Below are positions 33,799 to 41,303 of a DNA stretch of 64,000 bases, piece by piece (position 1 is the first letter of the stretch; every line of letters starts with the position of its first letter). The translations under genes were made by a program, and so were the position numbers. The notes under the pieces were generated by a model. The model was given only the letters and a program-made list of their open reading frames with translations. It ran no database searches and was not told the origin of the DNA. Source of the DNA: CALOCY01 sp942491975 (GTDB lineage: Bacteria; Bacteroidota; Bacteroidia; Bacteroidales; Prolixibacteraceae); the NCBI GenBank assembly GCA_942491975.1, contig CALOCY010000004.1:496001-560000 (forward strand). The letters are read 5' to 3'.

Positions 33799-34868
33799 TG
33801 GGAACAGAAAAATTTCAAAATAAATACCGTATCCCATCTACCCGTTTAAAAAATTGGAATTATGGCTGGGAAGCGGCCTATTTCGTTACCATTTGCACAC
33901 AAAATCGAGAACATTATTTTGGTGATATCGTAGAGGCGCAATGCATTGCGCCTCCATCCGTAAAAATGCAATTATCCGAAATTGGAAAAATTGTTGAATC
34001 CGAATGGTTAAAAACATTTGAAATGCGGCCCGATATGAATTTACAAATGGATGAATATATAATTATGCCCAATCATTTTCATGCCATTATTATTATTGGT
34101 GAAAATAAATATAATGCAAAACGTGGGGAACAACGTGGGGAACAACGTGGGGAACAATGTGGGGAACAATGTGGGGAACAATGTGGGGAACAATGTGGGG
34201 AACAATGTGGAGAACAATGTGGAGAACAATGTGGGGAACAATGTGGGGAACAATGTGGGGAACAATGTGGGGAACAATGTGGGGAACAATGTGGGGAACA
34301 ATGTGGGGAACAATGTGGGGAACAATGTGGGGAACAATGTGGGGAACAATGTGGGGAACAATGTGGGGAACAATGTGGGGAACAATGTGGGGAACAATGT
34401 GGGGAACAATGTGGGGAACAATGTGGGGAACAATGTGGGGAACAATGTGGGGAACAATGTGGGGAACAATGTGGGGAACAATGTGGGGAACAATGTGGGG
34501 AACAATGTGGGGAACAATGTGGGGAACAATGTGGGGAACAATGTGGAGAACAATGTGGGGAACAATGTGGGGAACAATGTGGAGACGCAATGCATTGCGT
34601 CTCTACCGAAAATACCGAAAATACCGCAAAAACCACCAATCCCCAATCACAAAACAAATTTGGCCCACAATCCAAAAATTTGGCATCCATAATACGTGGT
34701 TTTAAAATTGGGGTCACCAAATTTGCACGCACAATACACGCCGATTTTGCATGGCAATCACGATATCACGACCATATTATTCGAAACAACACAGAATTTG
34801 ACAGAATTAAAACATATATACAAAACAATCCCATGAATTGGGATAATGATAAAATGAATACCTTATAA
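33798..34868 (+). CDS. REP-associated tyrosine transposase (RAYT) with internal (C/R)GEQ array
   Basis: Y1-type HUH transposase. RIPSTRLKNWNYGWEAAYFVTICTQNREHYFG opens the fold, the HUH motif is MPNHFHAIIII (His93, His95), and the catalytic tyrosine is in IKTYIQNNPMNWDN near the end. Family members have about 180-230 residues; this one has 356 because residues 109-260 are 38 tetrapeptides (three RGEQ then 35 CGEQ) from a 12-bp tandem repeat. The palindrome motif is present twice in frame (residues 45-54 and 262-268). Its start overlaps the previous stop by one base and hsdM begins at the base after its stop. RAYTs act on REP palindromes; activity with this linker is untested. Confidence 0.9.
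   Translation: MGTEKFQNKYRIPSTRLKNWNYGWEAAYFVTICTQNREHYFGDIVEAQCIAPPSVKMQLSEIGKIVESEWLKTFEMRPDMNLQMDEYIIMPNHFHAIIIIGENKYNAKRGEQRGEQRGEQCGEQCGEQCGEQCGEQCGEQCGEQCGEQCGEQCGEQCGEQCGEQCGEQCGEQCGEQCGEQCGEQCGEQCGEQCGEQCGEQCGEQCGEQCGEQCGEQCGEQCGEQCGEQCGEQCGEQCGEQCGEQCGEQCGEQCGEQCGEQCGDAMHCVSTENTENTAKTTNPQSQNKFGPQSKNLASIIRGFKIGVTKFARTIHADFAWQSRYHDHIIRNNTEFDRIKTYIQNNPMNWDNDKMNTL
33930..33957. repeat. In-frame palindrome copy 2 (RAYT N-terminal part)
   Basis: GAGGCGCAATGCATTGCGCCTC, a perfect 22-bp palindrome, encoding VEAQCIAPP. The A-to-G and T-to-C changes relative to the other copies are compensatory, which keeps the hairpin. Confidence 0.88.
34122..34577. repeat. 38-copy 12-bp tandem repeat inside the RAYT gene
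   Basis: Unit TGTGGGGAACAA (Cys-Gly-Glu-Gln), 38 copies over 456 bp. The first three units are CGTGGGGAACAA (Arg-Gly-Glu-Gln) and three others have GGA for GGG; the rest are identical. Because 12 is a multiple of three, copy-number change preserves frame, and all six frames are open through it. Confidence 0.97.
34579..34606. repeat. In-frame palindrome copy 3 (at the end of the 12-bp array)
   Basis: GGAGACGCAATGCATTGCGTCTC flanked by GT and TAC, a near-perfect palindrome directly after the last 12-bp unit. Read in a different frame from copies 1 and 2: GDAMHCVST. Confidence 0.9.
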
Positions 34869-36362
34869 ATGGAACTACAACAAAAAATAAATAGAATAAC
34901 CGATATACTTCGCCGTGATGATGGTATTAGCGGAGCGATGCACTATACTGAGCAAATTTCATGGATTTTGTTCTTAAAATTCTTAGATGATTTTGAAGAA
35001 GAAAAAGCAGGTGAAGCGTTGTTAAATGGAACGGAATACAATCGGGTTATTTCAGAAGAATTTCAATGGCAAAAATGGGCATGTCCGAAAGATAGTAATG
35101 ATAAACTGGATTTGAAAAATGCCAAAACTGGCGATGACCTTACCATTTTCGTAAACAATCAGCTTTTCTCTTATCTAAAAGGTTTCAAAGAGAATATTCT
35201 GGAACTAAAATCCATGAAATATAAGATTGGAAATGTTTTTGAATTTCTCGATAATAAAATTGCCAGCGGACATACCTTGCGTGAAGTGTTGAATATTATC
35301 GACACGTTAAATTTTCAATCACAGGAAGAATTGTTTGAGTTATCGCATGTTTATGAAAACCTCCTTCAAGGAATGGGAAGCGATGGTGGTAATTCAGGCG
35401 AATTTTATACACCAAGGGCAGTAATTAAGGCAATGGTTGATTGTGTAGACATTCAACCAGGCGAAACTATTTACGACGGTGCAGCCGGAAGTTGTGGTTT
35501 TCTGATTGAAGCTTTTGAACACATAAAGACGAAATGCATTGCGTCTCTTAATACCGAGCAATGGAACTTTTTAAACGAAGACACATTCTTTGGTAACGAA
35601 AAAACACCTTTGGCTTATATTATGGGTATGATGAACATGATTCTTCATGGAATTGAAAGCCCAAACCTATTTAAACGAAATACGCTTACCTTAAATATTC
35701 GTGATTTTCAGGAAAGCGACCGATACAACATAATTTTAGCTAATCCTCCTTTTGGCGGGAAAGAGAAATCACAAATACAGCAGAACTTCCCGATTGCAAG
35801 TAATGCCACCGAATTGTTGTTTCTGCAACATTTTATGAAATCGTTGAAACAAGAAGGAAAAGCGTCAATTGTTATTCCTGAAGGTGTATTGTTTCAAACA
35901 GGTAATGCCTTTGCGAAAGTGAAACAAGAATTATTGGAAAACTTTAACTTACACACCATTCTTAGTTTGCCGGCAGGTGTTTTCTTACCGTACAGTGGTG
36001 TAAAAACCAATGTAATTTTCTTCGACCGAAAAGGAGCCACCTCCGATATTTGGTATTACGAATGCAATCCACCCTACAAACTCACCAAAAATAAACCCAT
36101 ACAGTTTGAGCATTTACAAGAGTTTGTAGAACTGTTCCCCAAACGCACCGAAACACAAAATTCATGGTTGGTTCGTGGAGACGCGATGCTTCGCGTCTCT
36201 CAAAACGGCTACGACATCTCTGCAAAAAACCCAAATAATCAAACTGATATTGAGCATTTGCCACCCACAGAAATAATTGCAAAGATTAAAAAAAATGATA
36301 CTGTGCTTTCCCAATTAATGGGTGAAGTAGTTTCTATTTTGAAGGAGGGTGTAAATGAATAA
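34869..36362 (+). CDS. hsdM: Type I restriction-modification methylase (M subunit)
   Basis: N6-adenine methyltransferase subunit. 497 residues: N-terminal HsdM_N domain (MELQQKINRITDILRRDDG), SAM motif I as YDGAAGSCGFL (about 202-212), catalytic NPPF at about 292-295 in ILANPPFGG. Ends with the YDISAKNPN segment common to the family. Two palindromes are in frame: KTKCIASL at about 219-227 and GDAMLRVS at about 436-445; both fall in linkers away from catalytic motifs, so the enzyme may be active. Overlaps hsdS by eight bases. Confidence 0.95.
   Translation: MELQQKINRITDILRRDDGISGAMHYTEQISWILFLKFLDDFEEEKAGEALLNGTEYNRVISEEFQWQKWACPKDSNDKLDLKNAKTGDDLTIFVNNQLFSYLKGFKENILELKSMKYKIGNVFEFLDNKIASGHTLREVLNIIDTLNFQSQEELFELSHVYENLLQGMGSDGGNSGEFYTPRAVIKAMVDCVDIQPGETIYDGAAGSCGFLIEAFEHIKTKCIASLNTEQWNFLNEDTFFGNEKTPLAYIMGMMNMILHGIESPNLFKRNTLTLNIRDFQESDRYNIILANPPFGGKEKSQIQQNFPIASNATELLFLQHFMKSLKQEGKASIVIPEGVLFQTGNAFAKVKQELLENFNLHTILSLPAGVFLPYSGVKTNVIFFDRKGATSDIWYYECNPPYKLTKNKPIQFEHLQEFVELFPKRTETQNSWLVRGDAMLRVSQNGYDISAKNPNNQTDIEHLPPTEIIAKIKKNDTVLSQLMGEVVSILKEGVNE
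35523..35550. repeat. In-frame palindrome copy 4 (in hsdM)
   Basis: AAGACGAAATGCATTGCGTCTT-like palindrome with one mismatch (A for C in the left arm). Encodes IKTKCIASL in the frame used by copies 1 and 2. Confidence 0.85.
36175..36202. repeat. In-frame palindrome copy 5 (in hsdM)
   Basis: GAGACGCGATGCTTCGCGTCTC: same arms with a CGATGCTTCG centre. Encodes RGDAMLRVSQ in the frame used by copy 3. Confidence 0.85.
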
Positions 36363-37545
36363 GAATTGGGAAAAAGCCAGTTTGATTGATGTTTGTGATT
36401 TTGTTGGTGGGTCGCAACCTCCTAAATCTGTATTTTCTGATACTTTAAAAGATGGCTATGTCAGATTAATTCAAATACGTGATTATAAAAGCGATGCATT
36501 CAAAACTTATATCAAAAAAGATAGCACAAAAAAATTCTGTAAGAAAGATGATATAATGATTGGCAGGTATGGTCCACCAGTTTTTCAAATTTTGGAAGGT
36601 CTCGAAGGTGCGTATAATGTAGCTTTAATGAAAGCGATACCAAAGCAAGATGTTATTGACCGAGATTACCTATTTTGGTTCCTAAAATCTCCAGAAATAC
36701 AAAATTATATTATTTCTCTTTCTCAAAGGTCTGCAGGTCAGTCTGGTGTAAATAAAGTTGCTTTAGAGAAATATACAATTCTTTATCCTCCACTTCCCGA
36801 GCAAAAGCGCATTGTTTCCAAACTCAATGCTTTATTTGAACGCATTGATAAAAGCATTGACTTGTTGGAGGAGAATATTAAGCAAACAGGGCATTTAATG
36901 GCAAGTGCTTTGGATGAAGTGTTTTCTGAAATTGATAAAAAGTATTGGGTTGAACTAAAAACAATATCTAAACTAATTACAAAAGGTTCATCACCTAATT
37001 GGCAAGGAGTAAAATATGTTGATGAGCCAGGAGTGCTTTTTATTACAAGCAAAAATGTGGGTAATCATAAATTAATTCTTGGTGATAAAAAGACTTATCT
37101 TGAAACAAAATTCAATGAAATTCAACCGCGTTCTATCTTACAAAAGGACGATATCTTATTAAATATCGTTGGCGCATCAATAGGGCGGACAGCTAAGTTC
37201 AATTTAGATGAACTTGCTAATATTAATCAAGCAGTATGCCTGATTAGATTAAATAAAGAGTTGGTCAATGTGGATTATATGTTGCAATTCTTTAATAGCT
37301 CAATTTGCATTTCTTATATGTTTGATAAAAAAGTTGATAATGCGAGAGCAAATTTGAGTATGGGTAATATTCAAAAATTCCTTATTCCGACTCCTCCGAT
37401 TGAGGAACAAGAAAGGATTAGTATGAAAATAGGCACTTTATTGGATAACATTGAATTATTAAGAAATGAGCAAAACGACAAATTAAATAATTTAAAAGCA
37501 CTAAAAGAAAGCATATTGGATAAAGCATTTAAAGGGGAATTATAA
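36355..37545 (+). CDS. hsdS: Type I restriction-modification specificity subunit
   Basis: 396 residues with two target-recognition domains separated by conserved coiled-coil spacers. The first TRD (about 1-140) ends at YPPLPEQKRIVSKLNALFERIDKSIDLLEENI; the second (about 200-345) ends at TPPIEEQERISMKIGTLLDNIELLRNEQNDKLNNLKALKESILDKAFKGEL. It determines the bipartite DNA target of the HsdRMS complex. Last gene of the operon. No inverted repeats or partial hsdS copies for shuffling were seen nearby. Confidence 0.93.
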   Translation: MNKNWEKASLIDVCDFVGGSQPPKSVFSDTLKDGYVRLIQIRDYKSDAFKTYIKKDSTKKFCKKDDIMIGRYGPPVFQILEGLEGAYNVALMKAIPKQDVIDRDYLFWFLKSPEIQNYIISLSQRSAGQSGVNKVALEKYTILYPPLPEQKRIVSKLNALFERIDKSIDLLEENIKQTGHLMASALDEVFSEIDKKYWVELKTISKLITKGSSPNWQGVKYVDEPGVLFITSKNVGNHKLILGDKKTYLETKFNEIQPRSILQKDDILLNIVGASIGRTAKFNLDELANINQAVCLIRLNKELVNVDYMLQFFNSSICISYMFDKKVDNARANLSMGNIQKFLIPTPPIEEQERISMKIGTLLDNIELLRNEQNDKLNNLKALKESILDKAFKGEL

Positions 37546-37869
37546 GATGACGAGCCAGCCCACACAGCCAGGCACATCCTGCAAAATGCGCGGAACCCAA
37601 CCCTGCAAACCGATTTTTGCGGGAAGAGCAGTGCTTCGATTGAGCAGATTTTAGATTGTGATAAATTGATAACTAACTGATAATAAATAAAGCCCAGCAT
37701 ACAATAATGTATATAAAACATTCTTCGGATAGTGCTAATTCTAAAGTAGTTACATCTAGCACAAAAAATCAGGGCAGCGCTCGTCCCTGCCGTTTTAACG
37801 GCAGGCTATATCAGCTGACTTCTTCAACCTAACTCGCACGTAATCCCATAAGGTGTTCTCTGTAATATT

Positions 37870-37892
37870 AAAACCGTTTCAACGGTTTTTTT
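37870..37892 (+). terminator. Terminator upstream of purM
   Basis: AAAACCGTT and AACGGTTTT stem with a TC loop and T run. It would end transcription of the hsd operon or of a lost gene. Confidence 0.7.
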
Positions 37893-37914
37893 AGATAAAT
37901 CCATGCCAATTTAG

Positions 37915-37948
37915 GTTTATAAAATCTGCAAAAAAGATGTTACCTTTG
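37915..37948 (+). promoter_or_regulatory. Bacteroidota-type promoter of purM
   Basis: The -7 element TACCTTTG (37941-37948) matches TAnnTTTG exactly. An A/T-rich block with TTTATAAAAT lies about 22 bp upstream as a weak -33 element. The start codon follows 34 bp later. Confidence 0.55.
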
Positions 37949-37981
37949 TGGCAGTCTTAAAAAACTGTCAAAATCACAACA

Positions 37982-39151
37982 ATGATCAGCGAAAACAGGT
38001 ACAACCTCAGGGGTGTTTCGGCATCAAAAGAAGATGTGCACAATGCCATAAAAAATGTAGATAAAGGGCTATTCCCTAAAGCATTCTGCAAAATTGTGCC
38101 CGATTTTCTTGGGGGCGATCCTGAATACTGCAATATTATGCATGCCGATGGTGCCGGCACAAAATCGTCACTGGCATACATGTACTGGAAAGAAACTGGT
38201 GATATCTCGGTGTGGAAAGGGATTGCACAGGATGCATTGGTGATGAATATTGACGACCTGCTTTGTGTGGGTGCTGTTGATGACATTTTGGTATCATCGA
38301 CCATTGGGCGTAACAAAAATAAAATATCCGGAGATGTAATTGCTGCGATCATTAACGGGACGGAAGAATTATTGGCCGAACTGCGCGAAATGGGTATCAG
38401 CATCTACTCTACCGGGGGCGAAACAGCCGATGTGGGGGATTTGGTACGTACCATCATCGTTGACTCTACGGTTACCTGTCGTATGAAGCGTGAAGATGTG
38501 ATCTCTGCCGACAATATCAGGCCCGGGGATGTGATTGTGGGATTGGCCTCTTTTGGCAAAGCCTCTTTTGAGCAGGAATATAATGGCGGTATGGGCAGCA
38601 ATGGGCTGACCTCTGCCCGTCATGATGTCTTTGCTAAATACTTAGCTGAGAAATATCCCGAAAGTTTTGACCCGGAAGTTCCCGAATCGTTGGCCTATTC
38701 GGGAGGACTTCAACTGACCGATGCCATTGATGAGGTGGGCATTGATGCCGGAAAACTGGTATTATCACCTACCCGTACGTATGCACCGGTGATTAAACGC
38801 ATACTCGATAAGTACCGGAAACAGATCAATGGGATGATCCACTGTTCGGGAGGTGCCCAGACTAAAGTATTGCACTTTGTGGACGGGGTACATGTCATTA
38901 AAGACAACATGTTTGATATTCCACCGCTATTTCGGATTATTCATGAGCAATCGGGCACACAGTGGCAGGAAATGTATAAGGTATTTAACATGGGGCACCG
39001 GTTTGAAATCTATACATCACCTGAGGCGGCCGAAGAGATTATCAGCATATCGGAAGCATTTGATATTGAGGCACAAATTATTGGACGGGTAGAGTCTTTT
39101 GAGGGGAAAAAACTAACCATTGAATCGGAATTTGGAAAGTTTGAATATTAA
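37982..39151 (+). CDS. purM: Phosphoribosylformylglycinamidine cyclo-ligase (AIR synthase)
   Basis: Purine synthesis step 5. The 389-residue form is the longer Bacteroidota type. MHADGAGTKSSLAYMY and ALVMNIDDLLCVGA carry the ATP/FGAM-binding residues, STGGETADV and GMGSNGLTSARHDVF are the glycine-rich loops. Own promoter; first gene after the restriction island. Followed by prfA and pyrF on the same strand. Confidence 0.95.
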   Translation: MISENRYNLRGVSASKEDVHNAIKNVDKGLFPKAFCKIVPDFLGGDPEYCNIMHADGAGTKSSLAYMYWKETGDISVWKGIAQDALVMNIDDLLCVGAVDDILVSSTIGRNKNKISGDVIAAIINGTEELLAELREMGISIYSTGGETADVGDLVRTIIVDSTVTCRMKREDVISADNIRPGDVIVGLASFGKASFEQEYNGGMGSNGLTSARHDVFAKYLAEKYPESFDPEVPESLAYSGGLQLTDAIDEVGIDAGKLVLSPTRTYAPVIKRILDKYRKQINGMIHCSGGAQTKVLHFVDGVHVIKDNMFDIPPLFRIIHEQSGTQWQEMYKVFNMGHRFEIYTSPEAAEEIISISEAFDIEAQIIGRVESFEGKKLTIESEFGKFEY

Positions 39152-39229
39152 AGTACATAGATATTAGTACCTGGTATTTAGATTTTTTTGTCTAACATCT
39201 GGTGTCTAATATCTAAAATCTATAAAACT

Positions 39230-40315
39230 ATGGCAGACACGTCATTATTAGGGAAATATGAAGTCATCAGGCACCGTTTTGAAGAAGTGGCGCAGCAAAT
39301 CACCGACCCTGAAGTAATTGCGGACATGAAGCGGTACATCAGGCTCAATCAGGAATACAAACGATTGGAATCGTTGGTAAATGTATTCAAAGAATACAAA
39401 TCAATACTGGACAATATTGAGTCAGGCAAAGAGATACTGGCTGAAGAGACCGATGAGGACTTGAGGGAAATGGCAAAAGAGGAGATGGAAGCCAGTGAAG
39501 CATTGATTGATGATAAAGAACAGGAAATAAAACTATTGCTTGTGCCGCCTGATCCTGAAGACGGGAAAAATGTGGTATTGGAAATCCGTGCCGGGACAGG
39601 AGGTGATGAAGCCAGTATTTTTGCGGGGGATTTGTTTCGCATGTACACTAAGTTCTGTGAAAAAAATAAATGGCGTATGGAAATTTCCAATGTCAATGAA
39701 GGGACTTCAGGAGGGTATAAAGAAATTGTTGCCAAAATTACCGGCGAAAGTGTTTACGGCATCATGAAATACGAATCCGGCGTACATCGTGTACAGCGGG
39801 TCCCCCAAACCGAAACGCAGGGGCGTGTACACACTTCGGCAGCAACTGTTGCCGTGTTGCCCGAAGCCGAAGAATTCGATATTGATGTGAAAGAAAGCGA
39901 TATCAGAAAAGACACCTATTGCTCTTCAGGGCCGGGTGGGCAATCGGTAAATACGACCTACTCAGCCATTCGTTTAACACACATTCCTACAGGGATTGTG
40001 GTAACGTGTCAGGATCAGAAATCGCAGCTGAAAAACCTGGCTAAAGCAATGGTTGAACTGCGGACCCGTATTTACAATCTGGAGCACCAAAAATACCTGG
40101 ACGAAATTGCATCGAAACGTAAAACGATGGTCTCCACCGGTGACCGTTCGGCCAAAATACGCACCTACAACTATCCACAGGGAAGGGTTACTGATCACCG
40201 TATCGGGTTGACACTCTATAACCTTTCGGCAGTGATGGATGGCGATATTGGAGAGGTGATTGCTAAGTTGCAACTGGAAGAAAATGCCCAAAAAATGAAA
40301 GAAACTGAATTATAA
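39230..40315 (+). CDS. prfA: Peptide chain release factor 1
   Basis: 361 residues. GGQ motif at 236-238 in SSGPGGQSVNTTYSAIRLTHIPTG; the stop-codon recognition segment is in domain 2 (HRVQRVPQTETQGRVHTSAATVAV). Terminates at UAA/UAG. Start 39230 (MADTSLLGKYEVI) is conserved; the extension to 39188 runs into a dispersed intergenic repeat. 38 bp before pyrF. Confidence 0.96.
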   Translation: MADTSLLGKYEVIRHRFEEVAQQITDPEVIADMKRYIRLNQEYKRLESLVNVFKEYKSILDNIESGKEILAEETDEDLREMAKEEMEASEALIDDKEQEIKLLLVPPDPEDGKNVVLEIRAGTGGDEASIFAGDLFRMYTKFCEKNKWRMEISNVNEGTSGGYKEIVAKITGESVYGIMKYESGVHRVQRVPQTETQGRVHTSAATVAVLPEAEEFDIDVKESDIRKDTYCSSGPGGQSVNTTYSAIRLTHIPTGIVVTCQDQKSQLKNLAKAMVELRTRIYNLEHQKYLDEIASKRKTMVSTGDRSAKIRTYNYPQGRVTDHRIGLTLYNLSAVMDGDIGEVIAKLQLEENAQKMKETEL

Positions 40316-40357
40316 TAATACAAGGGAATCTTGTGTCTTGAATCTAAAATTTAACCC

Positions 40358-41191
40358 ATGAATGCTGACCAACTATTCGAACAAATCAAAGAAAAACGTA
40401 GTTTTCTCTGTGTAGGCCTTGATACAGATATTCAGAAAATACCCCGGTTCCTGCTGGATACTATCGACCCGGTGTTTAACTTCAACAAAAAGATTATTGA
40501 TGCAACGGCTGACCTGGCTGTTGCCTACAAACCGAACCTGGCATTCTATGAAAGCCTGGGGGTTGAGGGATGGAAAAGCCTGGAAAAAACAGTAAGCTAC
40601 ATTCGCAGCGAATACCCCGATGTTTTTGTGATTGCCGATGCCAAACGCGGTGATATTGGCAACACATCAAACATGTATGCCCGTGCATTTTTCGATCATA
40701 TGGACTTTGATGCCATTACTGTTGCGCCTTACATGGGTGAAGATTCGGTAAAACCGTTTATGACCTACCTCGACAAATGGGTGATTGTGTTGGCTTTGAC
40801 ATCGAACAATGGGGCAGCCGATTTCCAGTACATTCAAAACAAAGAGGGTGGTGATTATCTGTTCGAATCGGTATTAAAAACCTCACAGCAGTGGGGCACA
40901 ACCGACAACATGATGTATGTGGTAGGGGCAACAAAAGCGGAAAAGCTAAAAGAGGTGCGTGAAATTGTTCCCGATCATTTCCTGTTGGTGCCGGGTGTTG
41001 GTGCACAGGGAGGGAGCCTTGAAGAGGTAGCCCGAAACGGGATGAACAGCCGCTGTGGATTGTTGGTGAACTCATCACGCGGCATTATTTATGCCGGCGA
41101 CGGGGAAGACTTTGACCAAAAAGCCTGTGAACAAGCTGAGGCTGTACAAATAGACATGGAAGAACTGTTGCTGGAAGCAGAATTGTTGTAA
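40358..41191 (+). CDS. pyrF: Orotidine 5'-phosphate decarboxylase
   Basis: Last step of UMP synthesis. 277 residues, long subfamily: FLCVGLDTDIQKIP at the N-terminus, catalytic VIADAKRGDIGNTS, VAPYMGEDSV and LLVPGVGAQGG at the phosphate site. prfA-pyrF adjacency is common in Bacteroidota. Ends at terminator 41215-41246. Confidence 0.95.
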   Translation: MNADQLFEQIKEKRSFLCVGLDTDIQKIPRFLLDTIDPVFNFNKKIIDATADLAVAYKPNLAFYESLGVEGWKSLEKTVSYIRSEYPDVFVIADAKRGDIGNTSNMYARAFFDHMDFDAITVAPYMGEDSVKPFMTYLDKWVIVLALTSNNGAADFQYIQNKEGGDYLFESVLKTSQQWGTTDNMMYVVGATKAEKLKEVREIVPDHFLLVPGVGAQGGSLEEVARNGMNSRCGLLVNSSRGIIYAGDGEDFDQKACEQAEAVQIDMEELLLEAELL

Positions 41192-41214
41192 GATAAATTA
41201 GTGATATATCAATG

Positions 41215-41246
41215 AAGCCCTTGCATCTTTGAAGTGAGGGCTTTTT
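41215..41246 (+). terminator. Terminator after pyrF
   Basis: AAGCCCT and AGGGCTT arms around a loop of about 15 bases, followed by TTTTT. The loop is long but can pair further (GCATCTTTGAAGTG). Confidence 0.65.
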
Positions 41247-41303
41247 GCTTTTATCGCATACGTTATTCAGTTATTTTTTGTATTTTGATTATCGAAACAA
41301 CAG

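Larger units (their letters stand above)
37546..37981. other. Gene-free right flank of the restriction-modification island
   Basis: About 435 bp without a convincing gene. Holds a 35-codon open frame at 37547-37654 (unrecognised), a perfect hairpin CCTGCCGTT-TT-AACGGCAGG near 37788, the terminator at 37870-37892 and the purM promoter. The hairpin has the same GTTTTAAC centre as another at 46742, which suggests a dispersed family. Confidence 0.5.

Noticed and set aside
34122..34577. CRISPR array
   Set aside because: The units are directly adjacent with no spacers, and no cas genes are present.
34041..34732. Long open frames through the 12-bp array (repeated WGTM, NNVG, SPHC, LFPT, IVPH peptides)
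   Set aside because: A 12-bp repeat leaves all six frames open; these have no family signature, and the plus-strand RAYT frame is the only one with conserved flanks on both sides.
37547..37654. 35-codon open frame after hsdS
   Set aside because: Too short, no homology recognised; it may be part of a decayed flank.
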